64,000 nucleotides of DNA, from the NCBI RefSeq assembly GCF_040834005.1, contig NZ_CP162129.1, positions 2,070,001-2,134,000 on the forward strand, written 5' to 3'. This DNA comes from Paenibacillus sp. PL2-23. Lineage in GTDB: Bacteria > Bacillota > Bacilli > Paenibacillales > Paenibacillaceae. A program made the translations under genes and the position numbers. Shown here in pieces: positions 18,838 to 28,546 of this stretch (within the stretch, counting starts at the first letter, position 1; each line of letters starts with the position of its first letter). The notes beneath the pieces are model-generated. The model worked only from the letters and a program-made list of their open reading frames with translations, was not told the origin of the DNA and searched no databases.

Positions 18838-19866
18838 ATGTTGAATATTGTTAAAAGTGTGGAACTAGGTAAGTATCACGGTGAAGAAGCCGTCTACTTG
18901 CGTTATGGACAGTATGAAGCAGTATTACTTCCTGAAATTGGCGGAAATCTCGTTGCATTCCGTGATATCGAGCAAGGCTATCGATTCCTACATGAGCCTG
19001 GCAAGGAAGAGATGGAGTCCTTTAAGTCAAGGCCGATAATTCATGGTATCCCTATACTGTTTCCGCCGAACCGCTACGAAGACGGGAGATTCCCATGGGA
19101 CGGAGTCACTCATACATTACCAGTGAATGAACCGGCGACGGGGAATCACCTTCATGGGTTTGTTTACAATATTCCGTGGCAGCTTGAAGATTACGGTGCG
19201 CTCCCTTCTGAAAGCTTTGTTATGGTTTCCATTACAATCGATGAGAATCATGAGGTTTACGCCTCATTCCCATTCTGCTTTCGTATTGAGCTTCGCTATG
19301 GACTAAGCGGTAACGGTTTAAGCCAGCGTGTATCCGTTCATAATCTAGGAAGCCGTTCGATGCCGTGCCTGCTAGCCTTCCATACATCGGTGAATGCACC
19401 GTTCGTAGACTCCAGCTCGGCGAGGGACTATAGGATGAAGCTCACGATTGGTGAGCGGTGGGAGCTTAACGACCGCATGCTGCCAACAGGGCAGCTCCAG
19501 CCATTGCAGGTAGAAGAGAAAGCCCTTCAAGGGACAGGTGTCTATCCTTACTGGCAAGCCATGGATAACCACTACACGGCCTTACCACAACAGGGCAGGA
19601 ACCGAATGGAGCTTACGGATGAGAAGCTTGGCGTAACATTGGTATATGATGTAGGAACCTCCTACAAGAAATGGATGATCTGGAACAACTTTGCAACGGA
19701 AGGTTTTTTCTGTCCTGAACCACAGGTGAACCTGGTGAATGCGCCGAATGTACGGCTGCCAGCAGAGCAAATTGGGTTGTTCGGTTTGGAACCAGGCGAG
19801 ATTTGGGAGGAAACCAGCCGTATGTACGTGAAGCCTGCGAAGGAGTCCAGTCATGATGGTTTGTAA
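18838..19866 (+). CDS. Aldose 1-epimerase-like protein
   Basis: Mutarotase-fold protein of 342 aa, expected to interconvert the anomers of a sugar released by the GH2 enzyme. ATG 18838 follows AGGAGGGG; an ATG at 18817 overlaps the GH2 stop and is less likely. Family features are LLPEIGGNLVAFRD near the N-terminus, IHGIPILFPPNRYEDGRF, and the histidines of GNHLHGFVYN, where the catalytic His of this superfamily falls. Cytoplasmic. It overlaps the next gene by 14 bases, implying translational coupling. Sugar specificity is unknown. Confidence 0.78.
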   Translation: MLNIVKSVELGKYHGEEAVYLRYGQYEAVLLPEIGGNLVAFRDIEQGYRFLHEPGKEEMESFKSRPIIHGIPILFPPNRYEDGRFPWDGVTHTLPVNEPATGNHLHGFVYNIPWQLEDYGALPSESFVMVSITIDENHEVYASFPFCFRIELRYGLSGNGLSQRVSVHNLGSRSMPCLLAFHTSVNAPFVDSSSARDYRMKLTIGERWELNDRMLPTGQLQPLQVEEKALQGTGVYPYWQAMDNHYTALPQQGRNRMELTDEKLGVTLVYDVGTSYKKWMIWNNFATEGFFCPEPQVNLVNAPNVRLPAEQIGLFGLEPGEIWEETSRMYVKPAKESSHDGL

Positions 19867-20692
19867 AGAAGGTAAAGAGCTTGCCCGAGAGATAGAGCAT
19901 ACTGTTCTTCCGGATCAGACAGCAGCGCTATGGGCATTAGGTCAAGCGGGCTTCCTAATTCGAGTGGGGAAGTATACCATAGGACTCGATCTCTATCTCA
20001 CTAATTCCATCGAAAATGTTGCTGGGACACCTTGGGTGCGTGCATTCCCACCCCCGATTGAGCCTGATAAGCTACCACAACTAGATGCGGTATTATGTAC
20101 CCACCATCATGAGGACCATATGGATATCGGTACCCTTCAAGTATTACAATCTCGCACTTCAACTCCATTCATCATCCCAAGAGCGCACGAAGCCAAAATG
20201 AAAGGGTGGGGGTTCTACGAAGAACAATTAGTGGGGATGAATCATATGGAAACGTACTATTCCGGAGGGGCAGAGATTAAGGCCTTGGCTGCCATGCACG
20301 ATAAATTCGAGCAGGATGCGCATGGCAATCACTGCTATCTGGGCTATATCATCCGCGTGGGGGGGATGACAATATATCATGCTGGTGATACAATAGGCTT
20401 CCCGGAGCTGATTAATTGGCTCCGTGAAGAGAATGTGGATATCGCCATGATTCCCATGAACGGACGCGATTTTACACGAACCTCGGCTGGCATTGTGGGT
20501 AATTGCAATTATCGGGAGGCTGCAGACCTGGCAGTTGCAATTGGAGCGGATCTTGCCATTCCCATGCACATCGGTATGTTTCCTCATAATGACGAAAACC
20601 CAGCCTTCTTCGTGGATTATTGGTTGAAGAACTATCCGGGACGTAAGTTTCATATAATGGCTCCGGGAGAACGGTTTATTTATATGAAGTAA
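19853..20692 (+). CDS. Metallo-beta-lactamase-fold hydrolase, UlaG-like
   Basis: Cytoplasmic metal hydrolase of 279 aa. The metal-binding motif H84-x-H86-x-D88-H89 is visible in CTHHHEDHMD; further ligands are likely in YHAGDTIGF and PMHIGMFPHN. The start LWALGQAGFLIRVGKYTIGLDLYL resembles UlaG-type lactonases (L-ascorbate-6-phosphate lactonase family). ATG 19853 follows AAGGAG and overlaps the epimerase gene. As the last gene of the sulfatase-GH2-epimerase operon, it may open a sugar lactone formed during uronate or aldonate metabolism. That role is inferred; only the fold is clear. Confidence 0.8.
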   Translation: MMVCKEGKELAREIEHTVLPDQTAALWALGQAGFLIRVGKYTIGLDLYLTNSIENVAGTPWVRAFPPPIEPDKLPQLDAVLCTHHHEDHMDIGTLQVLQSRTSTPFIIPRAHEAKMKGWGFYEEQLVGMNHMETYYSGGAEIKALAAMHDKFEQDAHGNHCYLGYIIRVGGMTIYHAGDTIGFPELINWLREENVDIAMIPMNGRDFTRTSAGIVGNCNYREAADLAVAIGADLAIPMHIGMFPHNDENPAFFVDYWLKNYPGRKFHIMAPGERFIYMK

Positions 20693-20810
20693 AGACAATT
20701 TAAACGCATTGCCGGATTCATCTATAAGCTACTTCAGAATATCCACTTATCGCAGTAGGTTGTATTTTTTGTTCTTTGTGGCAAAAACCATGAATGTTTT
20801 AGTGGAGAGG

Positions 20811-20848
20811 AATGGCGATCATTTACGCTCTGCGAAATGATCGCCATT
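20811..20848. repeat. 14-bp perfect inverted repeat after the GH2 operon
   Basis: AATGGCGATCATTT (20811-20824) pairs with AAATGATCGCCATT (20835-20848) around a ten-base loop. No T-run follows on the plus strand. It lies between the lactonase-like stop and the sensor gene; it may be a terminator without a U-tract, an mRNA end-protecting hairpin or a binding site. Confidence 0.5.
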
Positions 20849-20944
20849 GCTCATTCCCAAAAGAAAGCTCGATAGTCCGCTAGCTTACAAGATGAGACGA
20901 TGGAGTTGAAGATTACAGAAAATTCGTGGAGGTATTCCACTAAT

Positions 20945-20958
20945 TGATAGCGTTTTCA
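20945..20958 (+). promoter_or_regulatory. cre-like CcpA site before the module B sensor gene
   Basis: TGATAGCGTTTTCA matches the cre consensus except at position four. It ends 19 bases before the start codon, where binding would block transcription. Confidence 0.45.
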
Positions 20959-22792
20959 AAATTAAGGGGGTACTAAAATGGCTAAGTGGATACCCACATC
21001 TTTGTTTTGGCAGTACCTGTTATCGTATGTATTTGTCTTATTACTCCCACTGCTAGTGATAGGAAGCTTGCTATACTGGCAGTTGGTTGATACCGTCAAG
21101 GATAAGGATTTGGCAAACAACCAGAAAATGCTGAACCAGATGAAGGATGTAGTAGACGTTAAATTCGCAGAGATGAATCGAATAGCTGTCCAGATTAGCG
21201 AGTCTCCAGAATTAACGCCGTACTATATCACCCAAAATTTCTATCATGCCTTGATGGCTCGTAGATTAATGAATTATACCGTGGCGAATGAATTCATTGA
21301 CAATCTGATCTATTATGTTAAAGGGCATCCCTATCTATATTCTGAAAAAAGCAGCTACACTTTCTCAAGGTTCATTAATGACATCTATCGTTATGAAGAT
21401 TGGCCAGAAGCAAGCTTTATACAGGATATGAATGAGCTTAGGGAGCCGATGCTTCGTCCCGCAGAAGATGTGGGGGTAAATACAGGTGTTAGCCGTTATG
21501 TGACATATCTAGTGCCTGTCCCTATGAATGATCTAGCGCCTTATGGGACAGTGATGTTCCAAATCAAGGAGACATCCTTCCGACAAATTCTTTTTTCCGA
21601 TATAGAGAACCATCAAGGAAATGCTGTGATTATGGATGAACAGGGGCGTATTATTACAGCTATTGGAAATGAGAAGGTATTAGAGAGTAACGCATTTCAT
21701 GCATTAACGAAAACGTTAGCGGGTACAAAAAACATGCTTTATTCATTAGAGGAAACCAATTATTATGTGTCTTCTATTACTTCAGAACGAAGCGGATGGA
21801 CTTATATGATGATGATTCCTGAGGCTGACCTGATGAGAAGCGTAAACGAAATTAAAAATAAAGCTCTGCTTGCATTTCTAATAATTCTGGTCTTAGGCAT
21901 AGTTGTTATCTATTACGTCATGCATTTGAACTACAACCCCCTGAAGAAATTAATTCATTCCGTGGAGACAAAGTGGGGGAAGGCAGCCACTGGTGCACAT
22001 GGCATTGATTCTGTAACGCAGGCGATTACTCAGATAGAGGTTGCTAGAATGGCCATTAATAAAAAATTCGAGTCCAGTCAGCCCATCCTTCGTCAGCAAT
22101 ATCTAATGAATGTGCTGAAAGGTAGCCCGTTGGAAGATGTGAATTCTGTTGAAGAAGCGGAGGAACTAGGTATTTATTTTCCCTATAACTCTTATTTCGT
22201 TCTAATGGTTAAGACGAATTCAGGTTTAAGTAGTAATTCGAAGTTCGGCATTGAACAAGCAATAAACAAATGGTTTAATGAATCGAAGGAGAGTATTAGT
22301 GGACATCAGGTCATATTATTGGATGAAACACAATGGGTATGGATATGCAATGTTGACGTGGATTACTTCGATACTGATACTTCATTGGAACACCTTAGAG
22401 AGCAAATGCTGTTGACAAGAGTATCTTCCTTCACTATAGGAATAGGTATGCAATATGATAATCTGAATGATATGGGTAAGTCGTACTTAGAGGCGACTAC
22501 AGCATTAGATTATAGATTTATTCAGGGCAAGAATCGAATCATTAAATTTGTTTCAATTATCTCTGAGCATTCGGTAACTGTTCATTGGTACCCAACCAGG
22601 CAATTGAATCATCTTCCACTGCTAATTAGACAAGGAGATGTCGTAAAAGTAACAGAATGTATTGATTCTATCGCTCAACAAATCAAAAAGAACAGCCTGA
22701 CCTTATTTATGGCTCGCTGTGTATCCTGGTGCTAGACTTTTAATTGGACACATCGAACCGAGAGTGCGACAATAAATCCATTCTTAATCGAG

Positions 22793-23089
22793 GTGTTTGA
22801 CGTGACCAAAAAGTATGACAGAGAATTCAAGATGCACACCGTGCGGCTCATTCAAGAAGAAGGGAAAACGGTGGCGCAGGTAGCCCGCGAAATGGGGCTG
22901 CATGAGAATACCCTTTACCGTTGGCTAGCAGAGTTTAAAGCGGACGGAGCTCAAGCTTTTCCTGGTAGCGGTCAACTGAAGCCAGATGACAAAGCCATGC
23001 GTGATCTCCAGAAGCGAATCCGTGATCTGGAGGAAGAAAATGAAGTCCTAAAAAAGGCCATGCACTACTTCGCCAAAGACCGGCGTTGA
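22793..23089 (+). CDS. IS3-family transposase OrfA
   Basis: DNA-binding protein of 98 aa that recognises the IS ends. A helix-turn-helix is at about residues 10-50 (VRLIQEEGKTVAQVAREMGL, then HENTLYRWLAEFK), followed by a leucine-rich coiled coil (DLQKRIRDLEEENEVLKKAM). GTG 22793 is given as the start; GTG 22802 in frame is equally possible, with GAGGTG upstream. It ends in a TTGA overlap with orfB. Confidence 0.9.
   Translation: MFDVTKKYDREFKMHTVRLIQEEGKTVAQVAREMGLHENTLYRWLAEFKADGAQAFPGSGQLKPDDKAMRDLQKRIRDLEEENEVLKKAMHYFAKDRR
23050..23056 (+). promoter_or_regulatory. Programmed -1 frameshift site of the IS3-family element
   Basis: The heptamer AAAAAAG is positioned as A-AAA-AAG in the orfA frame. 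Slipping back one base moves ribosomes into the orfB frame, giving the OrfAB fusion transposase known for this family. Confidence 0.75.
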
Positions 23090-23952
23090 TTTATGCTTAC
23101 ATTCATGAACACCGCTCAAAGCGCTGTGTCACGAAGTTGTGCTCTTGGTTAGGTGTATCCCGAAGCGGTTATTACGAGTGGACGACTCGTGAAGAAAGTG
23201 AGCAAAGCCTTAAACGTAAAGAACTAGATAAGCATATACGGCAAGCATTCGTGGACTCCAGAGAGCTTTACGGAAGCCCGAAAATCCATCAGAAATTGAA
23301 ACAGCAAGGCGTAATGGTTTCAGAGAAGACGGTAGGCCGGAGAATGCGCGAAATGGGCTTGAGATCGCGTACGGTCAAGAAATATAAGGCTACGACGAAC
23401 TCCAAACACAACTTGCCGGTGGCCGAGAATGTCTTAAATCAGAACTTTACGGCCGAGAAGCCCAATCAGGTATGGATGGCGGATATCACCTATGTTCCCA
23501 CAGATGAAGGTTGGCTTTATCTCGCTAGTGTGGAAGATCTCTGCACACGCAAAATCGCAGGATTTCACATGGATGAACGGATGACAAAGGAGCTGTGCTT
23601 AAAGGCTCTAGATCAGGCCTATCGCCTCCAAATGCCGGAGGAGGGGGTGCTGCATCATTCCGATCGCGGCAGCCAGTACGCGTCAGCCAAATACCAGGAA
23701 CGTCTCCAAAATTACAAGATAACTGGCAGCATGAGTCGCAAAGGAAATTGCTACGACAATGCCTGCATCGAATCGTTCCATAGCGTTCTGAAGAAAGAGC
23801 TGATCTATCTAAATAAGTTCAAAACGAGGGCCGAGGCAAAGGCCAAAATTTTTGAATATATAACCTGTTTCTACAATGGAAAAAGGATCCACTCTTCCAT
23901 AGGATACCTTACACCCAATCAGTACGAACGTACGTTCCAAAAGATGGCGTAA
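23086..23952 (+). CDS. IS3-family transposase OrfB (integrase core)
   Basis: Catalytic part of the transposase, 288 aa. The retroviral-integrase DDE residues are visible in VWMADITYVP (first D), LHHSDRGSQYAS (second D) and CIESFHSVLKKE (E, near residue 230). An HTH_21-like region lies at the N-terminus (YIHEHRSKRCVTKLCSWLGV). TTG 23086 overlaps the orfA stop, but most protein is probably made as the OrfAB fusion by -1 frameshifting. No disruption is seen. Confidence 0.92.
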   Translation: MIYAYIHEHRSKRCVTKLCSWLGVSRSGYYEWTTREESEQSLKRKELDKHIRQAFVDSRELYGSPKIHQKLKQQGVMVSEKTVGRRMREMGLRSRTVKKYKATTNSKHNLPVAENVLNQNFTAEKPNQVWMADITYVPTDEGWLYLASVEDLCTRKIAGFHMDERMTKELCLKALDQAYRLQMPEEGVLHHSDRGSQYASAKYQERLQNYKITGSMSRKGNCYDNACIESFHSVLKKELIYLNKFKTRAEAKAKIFEYITCFYNGKRIHSSIGYLTPNQYERTFQKMA

Positions 23953-24496
23953 TTCTCTCGGTTTGATGTGTCCAATCTATTGACAGAGGTCCAATCCTAC
24001 GATCTGATTAACATTGTAATGAAGACAATGATGGAGTTGGACAAGAAGTGGCATCAGGAATTGCCGGACGCTCTGACGCTATCAGAGCTTGATACAGTGG
24101 AACAATTAACGGAGAACTTAAGTCGAGTTTGTGCAGAGTTATGTAACAGCTTAACTAATGAGGGGACTGAAGCGCAGCTCCATATTCGGATGAAGCAATT
24201 TTTGCAAGAGAAATATTGTGATCCGTTGTTAACAATTGATCAGCTAGCAGAACGTTTTGACTTGTCGTCTTCATACGCAAGCCGCTATTTTAAAGAGCAA
24301 ACGGGAAAGACCTTATGGGAGTATGTGAATCAGTTAAGAATTGAGCAAGCTATGGAGATGCTGAGAACGACTGATTTGCCCTTGCAAGACATTGTTACTA
24401 GGATTGGCTATAATGATGTATCTAGCTTTATTCGCAAATTTAAGCAACAAGTTCAATTGACGCCTGGAGAATATCGTAAATTGCATGCTTGAGTCA

Positions 24497-24557
24497 TAAC
24501 GCTTGATGTAGATGAATGAGGTTTTGATCATTCGGATCTACTTCAAGCGTTATTTCA
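24497..24557 (+). terminator. Terminator after the sensor gene
   Basis: Long stem with small bulges: TAACGCTTGA (24497-24506) pairs with TCAAGCGTTA (24543-24552), and inside it GTAGAT/ATCTAC and AATGA/TCATT. It is followed by TTTCATT. The remaining gap to 24775 holds only the cre-like site. Confidence 0.7.
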
Positions 24558-24733
24558 TTATATTCAATATCCGCATAGAGGTTCAGTAATGACCAATAAT
24601 GAGGTTTATTATCATCTGAGAACCTAGAGAATAGAAGGGTTTTTCTGCACTTATTCAGGAATGACATATCTGATTTGTAAATTGCTCATTTATCTATTGG
24701 TGCTAATTTGGGAAGATAAATCTGGGGACAAGA

Positions 24734-24747
24734 TGAAAGCGTAATCA
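24734..24747 (+). promoter_or_regulatory. cre-like CcpA site upstream of module B permeases
   Basis: TGAAAGCGTAATCA matches the cre consensus at 13 of 14 positions and lies 27 bases before the first permease start. Confidence 0.5.
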
Positions 24748-24774
24748 ATTAACGAAAGGAGGTCATAGAGACAG

Positions 24775-25677
24775 ATGAGCCAATGGAGAAGAGTCATTAG
24801 AAACTATGAATTGTACTTGTTTCTTTTACCCGCCATAATTTATTTTATTGTTTTTCAGTATGCACCAATGTATGGGGTTCAGATTGCCTTCAGAGAGTTT
24901 ATCGCATCTAAGGGGATATGGGACAGTCCTTGGGTAGGTTTTACACATTTTGAACGATTCTTTAATTCCTACCAATTCTGGCCGGTAATTAAGAATACCA
25001 TTGGAATCAGCCTTTACGAGCTTGCGGTAAAGTTTCCGATTCCGATCATCACCGCGCTGCTGTTAAACCAGCTGGTCTTTACACGGTACAAAAGGTTTAT
25101 ACAAACCATTACGTATGCGCCGCATTTTATCTCCGCTGTTGTTATCGCAGGTATGATCTATTTGTTCCTCTCGCCACGCAACGGACTGGTAAATCAACTA
25201 TTAGCTGCATTCGGCCTAGAGAAGATATTCTTTCTTGCGGAGGCAAGCTGGTTTAAATCCATTTTCATATTTTCAGGTGTGTGGCAGGAGACGGGTTGGT
25301 CGATGATTATATATCTAGCAGCTCTGACAGCTGTTAATCCAGAACTGCACGAAGCAGCCGTTATGGACGGAGCCAGCAAGATTAAGCGGATCTTTCATGT
25401 GGATATTCCTTCCATTATGCCGACTATCATGATTCTACTTATTCTTAATATAGGCAGCTTCATGACGGTAGGATTTGAGAAGGTGTACCTTCTGCAAAAT
25501 TCATTGAATCAGCCTGCGTCAGAAATTATCCAAACATATGTCTACAAGACTGGGTTACTCGGAGCGCAATTTAGTTATTCAGCAGCAATTGGTCTATTTA
25601 ATTCCGTGGTAAACTGCATGTTGTTATTATTGTTTAATTATGTGGCCAAACGAATCGGTCAAACCAGCTTGTGGTAG
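24775..25677 (+). CDS. Sugar ABC transporter permease, LplB type (module B)
   Basis: First permease of the module B importer, 300 aa. ATG 24775 follows AAAGGAGG. It shows PMYGVQIAFREF after the first membrane span and the ATPase-docking loop EAAVMDGASKIKRIFHVDIP at about residues 197-216. It is followed after 19 bases by the partner permease. It resembles the module A and E first permeases more than those of C and D, mirroring the relation of their binding proteins. A hairpin terminator and a cre-like site lie before it, so it probably starts its own transcript. Confidence 0.93.
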   Translation: MSQWRRVIRNYELYLFLLPAIIYFIVFQYAPMYGVQIAFREFIASKGIWDSPWVGFTHFERFFNSYQFWPVIKNTIGISLYELAVKFPIPIITALLLNQLVFTRYKRFIQTITYAPHFISAVVIAGMIYLFLSPRNGLVNQLLAAFGLEKIFFLAEASWFKSIFIFSGVWQETGWSMIIYLAALTAVNPELHEAAVMDGASKIKRIFHVDIPSIMPTIMILLILNIGSFMTVGFEKVYLLQNSLNQPASEIIQTYVYKTGLLGAQFSYSAAIGLFNSVVNCMLLLLFNYVAKRIGQTSLW

Positions 25678-25696
25678 GTAAGAGAGGTGATTATCC

Positions 25697-26587
25697 ATGA
25701 AAAATCTTGCACGTAGTCGCGGAGACCGACTTTTCGACCTCTTTAATATTTTGTTGTTTGCATTTGTAAGTTTAATTGTCATTTATCCTTTGTATTTCAT
25801 GATAATTGCATCGTTCAGTGATCCGCAAAGCATTAATTCAGGAGCAGTGTGGCTACTCCCGCAGGACATCACCTTCGAGGGCTACAGTCGAATTTTGAAC
25901 GACCCTAATATATGGCTTGGATATCGAAATTCGATTTTCTACACCATTGTGGGAACTGCAATTAATGTAGCCTTGATTATACCAGCTGGGTATGCTTTGT
26001 CACGGAGGGACTTGCTCGGCAGGAATCCGATCATTATCTTTATTGTTTTCACCATGTTTTTCAATGGCGGATTGATTCCAACCTATCTAGTTGTAAAGAA
26101 TTTAGGTATGTTGGATACGATATGGGCCTTAATCCTTCCTAGTGCCGTTGGTGTTTACAATCTCATTATTTGCAGAACGTATTTTCAGAGCACTATCCCG
26201 GATGCACTATATGAAGCGGCTGCTATTGATGGGTCGACGAATACTGGCTTTTTCTTTCGAGTTGTGCTCCCTTTATCCTTACCGATTATTGCAGTTATGG
26301 TGCTATTCCATGTAGTCATGCATTGGAATTCATACTTCCCTGCTCTAATCTATCTGAAGGATGAGGTTAAACGACCGCTTCAATTAATTCTGAGAGAAAT
26401 CTTAATCATCAGTCAGCAACAGGATAACATGGTGGTAGACTCCGAATCGATCGCCGATCAGCAGCGTATTGCTGAGTTGGTGAAATATGGCGTAGTCATC
26501 GTAGCCAGCTTGCCGGTTCTTGTACTGTATCCGTTTCTGCAAAAGTATTTTGTTAAGGGTGTTATGATTGGATCAATAAAAGGTTAA
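25697..26587 (+). CDS. Sugar ABC transporter permease, YtcP type (module B)
   Basis: Second permease of the module B importer, 296 aa, ATG after GAGAGGTG. Visible marks are FTMFFNGGLIPTYLVVKNLG, the docking loop EAAAIDGSTNTGFFFRVVLP, and the end YPFLQKYFVKGVMIGSIKG. It sits between permease one and the binding protein with very short gaps, so the three are one operon. Of the modules with both permeases upstream, this set has an intact transporter but a broken adjacent regulator. Confidence 0.93.
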   Translation: MKNLARSRGDRLFDLFNILLFAFVSLIVIYPLYFMIIASFSDPQSINSGAVWLLPQDITFEGYSRILNDPNIWLGYRNSIFYTIVGTAINVALIIPAGYALSRRDLLGRNPIIIFIVFTMFFNGGLIPTYLVVKNLGMLDTIWALILPSAVGVYNLIICRTYFQSTIPDALYEAAAIDGSTNTGFFFRVVLPLSLPIIAVMVLFHVVMHWNSYFPALIYLKDEVKRPLQLILREILIISQQQDNMVVDSESIADQQRIAELVKYGVVIVASLPVLVLYPFLQKYFVKGVMIGSIKG

Positions 26588-26615
26588 CTATTATATTTTG
26601 AGAGGGGTTCATGAT

Positions 26616-28256
26616 ATGCATAAGAAGAAGTGGTTAGGTGTTTTTACAGTTATTGTAATGACAACTGTGCTGGCACTGGCTGGCTGCAGTAGCAATAACG
26701 CTGAGAATAATATCGGCAATAAAAACTCAACTGAATCGGGGGAAGTTGGGTCGAATGAACAAAGCAATTTTAATAAGGAAGGCTACCCAATTGTCAAGGA
26801 AAAGGTGACCTTCCAACTGGTAGGTCCTAAGCAAGAGGGAATTGCAAAGGAATACAACGATATGATCATGTTTAAGCAATTAGAGGAAGAAACCAATGTC
26901 CATATCGAATGGTCAATGACAGAGAACAGCACTTGGAATGAAAAGAAAAATTTATTGTTTGCAGGCAATGATCTTCCAGATGCATTCTATGGCGGTTCCG
27001 CTCTAACGACAAATGAGGTTGTTCAATATGGATCTCAGGGTATCTTAATTCCGCTAGAGGAGCTGATTGAAGAATATGCACCAAATTTGAAACGAGTTTT
27101 TGAACAACGCCCGCACTATAAAGAAGCAATTACAGCTCCTGATGGTCATATATATTCTCTGCCTAATATTGTTGAGAATGACTCCTTTCTAAATTCGGAT
27201 ACTATTTACATTAACAAAGAATGGCTGGATCAAGTAGGGATGAAGGTTCCTGAAACTACTGATGAATTTTACCAGGTGTTGAAGGCTTTTAAAGAAAACG
27301 ATCCGAATGGAAACGGGAAATCCGACGAGATTCCTCTTAGCTTTGACTATCTGCACGTCAATCATGGGATGTACTCGTTGTCCGGTTCATTCGGGGTTTT
27401 AGACAATCCTGGAACACACACCTATCTAGAAAATGAAAAGGTCATATTCGCGCCAGTACAACCCGGATATCGAGAATTCCTGGAATATTTCCACAAGCTT
27501 TACAGAGAAGGATTGATTGACCAAGAGGTTTTCACGCAAGATGAACAAGTCTATTTTGCTAAGATAAAAAACAAAGAGCTGGGTGTTAAGATTATTTGGA
27601 ACAACGTGATTAATTTCGGAGATATCACTCAGTCGCCATATTCCGCAATCCCGCCATTGGCAGGTCCAGATGGTACCAGATTGTGGAATGTGAATCGAGG
27701 CCAAGGTATTAACTCTTTCGCAAGCTTCGCCATTACTTCTGAAGCAGAGCGTCCTGAGATCTTAATGCGTTGGATTGACAGACAATACGAGCCCGACATG
27801 AGCTGGCAGATGCACAGTGGTCCGTTTGGACATAATCTGATTTTGAGCGACAATGGTAAGTATGACAGAGCTAATTCACCAGAAGGATTATCGAACAATC
27901 AGTTCAGACATTCAGAAGCGCCAGGCAATTTCGGGGTATGGGCCGTTCTTGGTGAATCCAACCGCTTAAACATGCCTGCCGGAATGAAGGAAAAACATGA
28001 AGCCGCACAAGTGTATAAACCTTATTTAGCGAAGCAAGAGAACCTTTATCCTGATATCATTTATAATGTGGAGGACGTTTCGCGTTTGAAAGTTCTGAAG
28101 ACGGATATACATCAGTATATCGAAACCGCAGTCCCCCAATTCATAATAGATGGCGTGACGGATAGCAACTGGGACACTTATATTAATAGTTTAAACAAGA
28201 TGGGATTGCAAGAGCTTATTGATATTTATCAAGAAAATTACGATAATTTAGATTAA
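26616..28256 (+). CDS. Sugar-binding lipoprotein (module B)
   Basis: Extracellular solute-binding protein anchored by lipid at Cys24 (lipobox LAGC), 546 aa. ATG 26616 follows GAGAGGGG; the upstream TTG at 26598 overlaps that site. A Ser/Asn-rich linker follows the lipid anchor. The segments GSQGILIPLEELIEEYAPNL and APDGHIYSLP are shared with the module A and E proteins. EF-hand-like DPNGNGKSDEIP near residue 230 may bind calcium, as in other large oligosaccharide-binding proteins. It ends before a strong terminator and closes the module B transport operon. Confidence 0.92.
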   Translation: MHKKKWLGVFTVIVMTTVLALAGCSSNNAENNIGNKNSTESGEVGSNEQSNFNKEGYPIVKEKVTFQLVGPKQEGIAKEYNDMIMFKQLEEETNVHIEWSMTENSTWNEKKNLLFAGNDLPDAFYGGSALTTNEVVQYGSQGILIPLEELIEEYAPNLKRVFEQRPHYKEAITAPDGHIYSLPNIVENDSFLNSDTIYINKEWLDQVGMKVPETTDEFYQVLKAFKENDPNGNGKSDEIPLSFDYLHVNHGMYSLSGSFGVLDNPGTHTYLENEKVIFAPVQPGYREFLEYFHKLYREGLIDQEVFTQDEQVYFAKIKNKELGVKIIWNNVINFGDITQSPYSAIPPLAGPDGTRLWNVNRGQGINSFASFAITSEAERPEILMRWIDRQYEPDMSWQMHSGPFGHNLILSDNGKYDRANSPEGLSNNQFRHSEAPGNFGVWAVLGESNRLNMPAGMKEKHEAAQVYKPYLAKQENLYPDIIYNVEDVSRLKVLKTDIHQYIETAVPQFIIDGVTDSNWDTYINSLNKMGLQELIDIYQENYDNLD

Positions 28257-28276
28257 ATAGAGCAGCTATTGAAGCG

Positions 28277-28320
28277 CAAGCAAAGGACACCCACAAATTG
28301 TCCTTTGCTTGGTTTTTTTT
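28277..28320 (+). terminator. Rho-independent terminator of module B transport operon
   Basis: Thirteen-bp perfect stem CAAGCAAAGGACA / TGTCCTTTGCTTG (28277-28289, 28299-28311) followed by GTTTTTTTT. Confidence 0.93.
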
Positions 28321-28546
28321 GGTGATGGAGATTATCGTTGTTCCAACCCATTGAGTAGGAATAAATGGGCATTCAGCATCAGGTGGGCTACTCAGCAATT
28401 TTTATATGTCACACCTGCAACTTGCATATTGAATTTCCAGAGCCAAAGAAGATGTGATGACTTGCAATAAGAAAATTCTAAATTGAACAGAAAAATATAA
28501 GTTGATGACAACCCTCTCATTAGACTAGTGTGAGGAATAAAGGTCT

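Larger units (their letters stand above)
22727..23993 (+). mobile_element. IS3-family insertion sequence (1267 bp)
   Basis: Element beginning TGG and ending CCA, flanked by a four-base duplication ATCC (22723-22726, 23994-23997). Imperfect terminal repeats contain a shared core ATTGGACACATC near each end. It carries overlapping orfA and orfB with an A-AAA-AAG slip site between them. The element is in the same direction as the interrupted gene. The boundaries were set by the reading frame that excision restores, so they are firmer than repeat matching alone. Confidence 0.9.
20978..24492 (+). pseudogene. Membrane AraC-type sensor-regulator, split by an IS3-family insertion
   Basis: Large one-component regulator in two pieces, 20978-22726 and 23998-24492. 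It has an N-terminal membrane span (about residues 12-32), an extracellular sensor region, a second span near 293-315 (ALLAFLIILVLGIVVIYYVM), a cytoplasmic linker, and a C-terminal AraC double helix-turn-helix (FDLSSSYASRYFKEQTGKT, then GYNDVSSFIRKFKQQVQLTP). Removing the IS plus one ATCC gives an unbroken 747-aa frame reading FMARCVSYDLINIV. The neighbour at 28547 has the same layout and 743 aa. The split detaches the DNA-binding domain from the sensor. The permease operon behind it was probably its target, so module B may be uninducible, or deregulated if the C-terminal piece is translated on its own. Confidence 0.92.
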
